A DNA stretch of 64,000 bases, from assembly GCA_025351425.1 (NCBI GenBank), contig JANXVY010000043.1, forward strand, positions 1 to 64,000, written 5' to 3'. The notes beneath the pieces were generated by a model. The model ran no database searches. It was given only the letters and a program-made list of their open reading frames with translations, and was not told the DNA's origin. The position numbers were made by a program, and so were the translations under genes. The DNA is from Hyphomicrobium sp. (GTDB taxonomy: Bacteria; Pseudomonadota; Alphaproteobacteria; Rhizobiales; Hyphomicrobiaceae). This document shows positions 63,483 to 64,000 of this stretch, piece after piece. Every line of letters starts with the position of its first letter. Position 1 is the first letter of the stretch.

Positions 63483-63736
63483 ACTCTATCGCAAGTCCAC
63501 CCCCGGTTTCAGCACAAAATGAAGGTTTTACAACTTGCCATTTGACAGTACGCACACCCGTCGAGCGGCGATACGTGCCTTTTTGGGCAAAACCAAGGTT
63601 CATTAACCCCACCAGCTTCACAATCGTTAAATCAAACCTTAACAACGAAGATCGAGGCTTAGCGCCGTAATTTACAACGACTTAGCGGTTTTCGGGCACG
63701 CTGACGATCAGCTTGGGGAGGTCCGCGATCGTGTCC
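63483..63736. other. 254-base divergent promoter region with TTAA-rich boxes
   Basis: Lies between the coiled-coil gene and the Hpt gene. TTAACC (63603), GTTAAAT (63626) and CTTAAC (63638) occur close together, suggestive of CtrA half-sites, but the spacing between the last two is eight rather than the consensus seven. Confidence 0.4.
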
Positions 63737-64000
63737 ATGGACGCAGCTTATCAACTGGAATCGTACGCAGCGTTCCCGTTGGACGCTGAGATCCGCCCCG
63801 CGCCATCGCCCGCCGCCGCCATTTTTGACCTTGCCCACCTGCGCCGCTACACCGCCGGCTGTACCGACATCGAGCGCGAAATCCTCGGGCTTTTCACGGC
63901 CGAATTACCCAGCCGCCTGTCCGACCTCTCGCACGCCAAAACACCCAAGGAATGGCACATGGCAGCCCACACGCTGAAGGGCTCGGCGCTCGCGGTCGGC
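63737..64000 (+). CDS. Hpt-domain phosphotransfer protein, 3' end beyond the window
   Basis: Partial gene: 88 codons from the ATG at 63737 to the window end (an in-frame GTG at 63731 also exists). The DNA predicts a histidine phosphotransfer domain: after an N-terminal stretch with FDLAHLRRYTAG comes the four-helix core with AAHTLKGSALAVG, where the His is the phosphate acceptor. It passes phosphate between sensor kinases and response regulators. It is divergent from the large coiled-coil gene. Confidence 0.8.
   Translation, partial: MDAAYQLESYAAFPLDAEIRPAPSPAAAIFDLAHLRRYTAGCTDIEREILGLFTAELPSRLSDLSHAKTPKEWHMAAHTLKGSALAVG

Noticed and set aside
63600..63645. A full CtrA box ahead of the Hpt and coiled-coil genes
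   Set aside because: TTAA-N8-TTAAC rather than the consensus seven-base spacing; kept only as weak half-sites.

Overview
The window reads as GC-rich chromosomal DNA of an alphaproteobacterium, most likely of the Hyphomicrobiales (Rhizobiales) type. The grounds are the tig-clpP-clpX-lon-hupB order, an Usg-family gene, an Omp25-like porin-type barrel, a large apolipoprotein-like coiled-coil membrane protein, and several dispersed palindromic intergenic repeats of the kind common in alphaproteobacteria. I could not run a search, so the order-level placement is inference. There are about 60 protein genes and four tRNA genes (Asp, Val, Leu, Phe). No phage, insertion sequence or CRISPR array was seen.

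Layout: 38-5614 (minus) is an acidic amino-acid ABC importer (gltI-J-K-L type) followed by an MtnX-like phosphatase and a class III aminotransferase. 5734-8024 is a two-gene ABC exporter. 8275-12088 holds aceK, aat and an uncharacterised gene, separated by structured repeats. 12089-15803 (minus) holds pyrE, a HAD phosphatase, a redoxin-fold protein with a His-rich tail and an alkaline-phosphatase-superfamily enzyme. 15877-18110 holds crcB, an rluC-type pseudouridine synthase and marC. 18251-22333 holds usg, two membrane proteins, a YjdM-type protein and thiE. 22395-26354 (minus) is a nuoA-B-C-(FlK-like thioesterase)-(Uma2)-nuoD cluster; nuoE-N are not in the window. 26562-28776 holds two tRNAs, a DUF1993 gene and three tiny secreted peptides. 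28865-35845 is the proteostasis block hupB, lon, clpX, clpP, tig. 36296-43558 holds an outer-membrane barrel, sulfur genes (cysK, sseA), bluB, an acid phosphatase, opgD and a glutathione peroxidase.

The most distinctive region is 43876-54989: an SrfB-like actin-fold ATPase, an SrfC-like protein with a degenerate P-loop, a bitopic coiled-coil/Sel1 protein, an exported TolA-like coiled-coil protein, a phosphate-binding-protein/OmpA fusion and an orphan TctC-type binding protein. The first four genes overlap or nearly abut, and the predicted topologies run from cytoplasm to peptidoglycan. I regard this as the best candidate for an undescribed trans-envelope system. The right end (55000-64000) holds a YdcF-like protein, ccdA, thiD, an MFS transporter, an L-Ala-D/L-Glu-type epimerase, a 948-residue coiled-coil membrane protein resembling polarity or growth-pole factors, and the start of a divergent Hpt-domain gene cut by the window end.

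A further pattern runs through the window: a superfamily of two-hairpin repeats, with stem sequences that differ between copies but still pair, sits between convergent genes at 10163, 40130 and 59471. A relative at 11274 supplies the only canonical start codon of the following gene.
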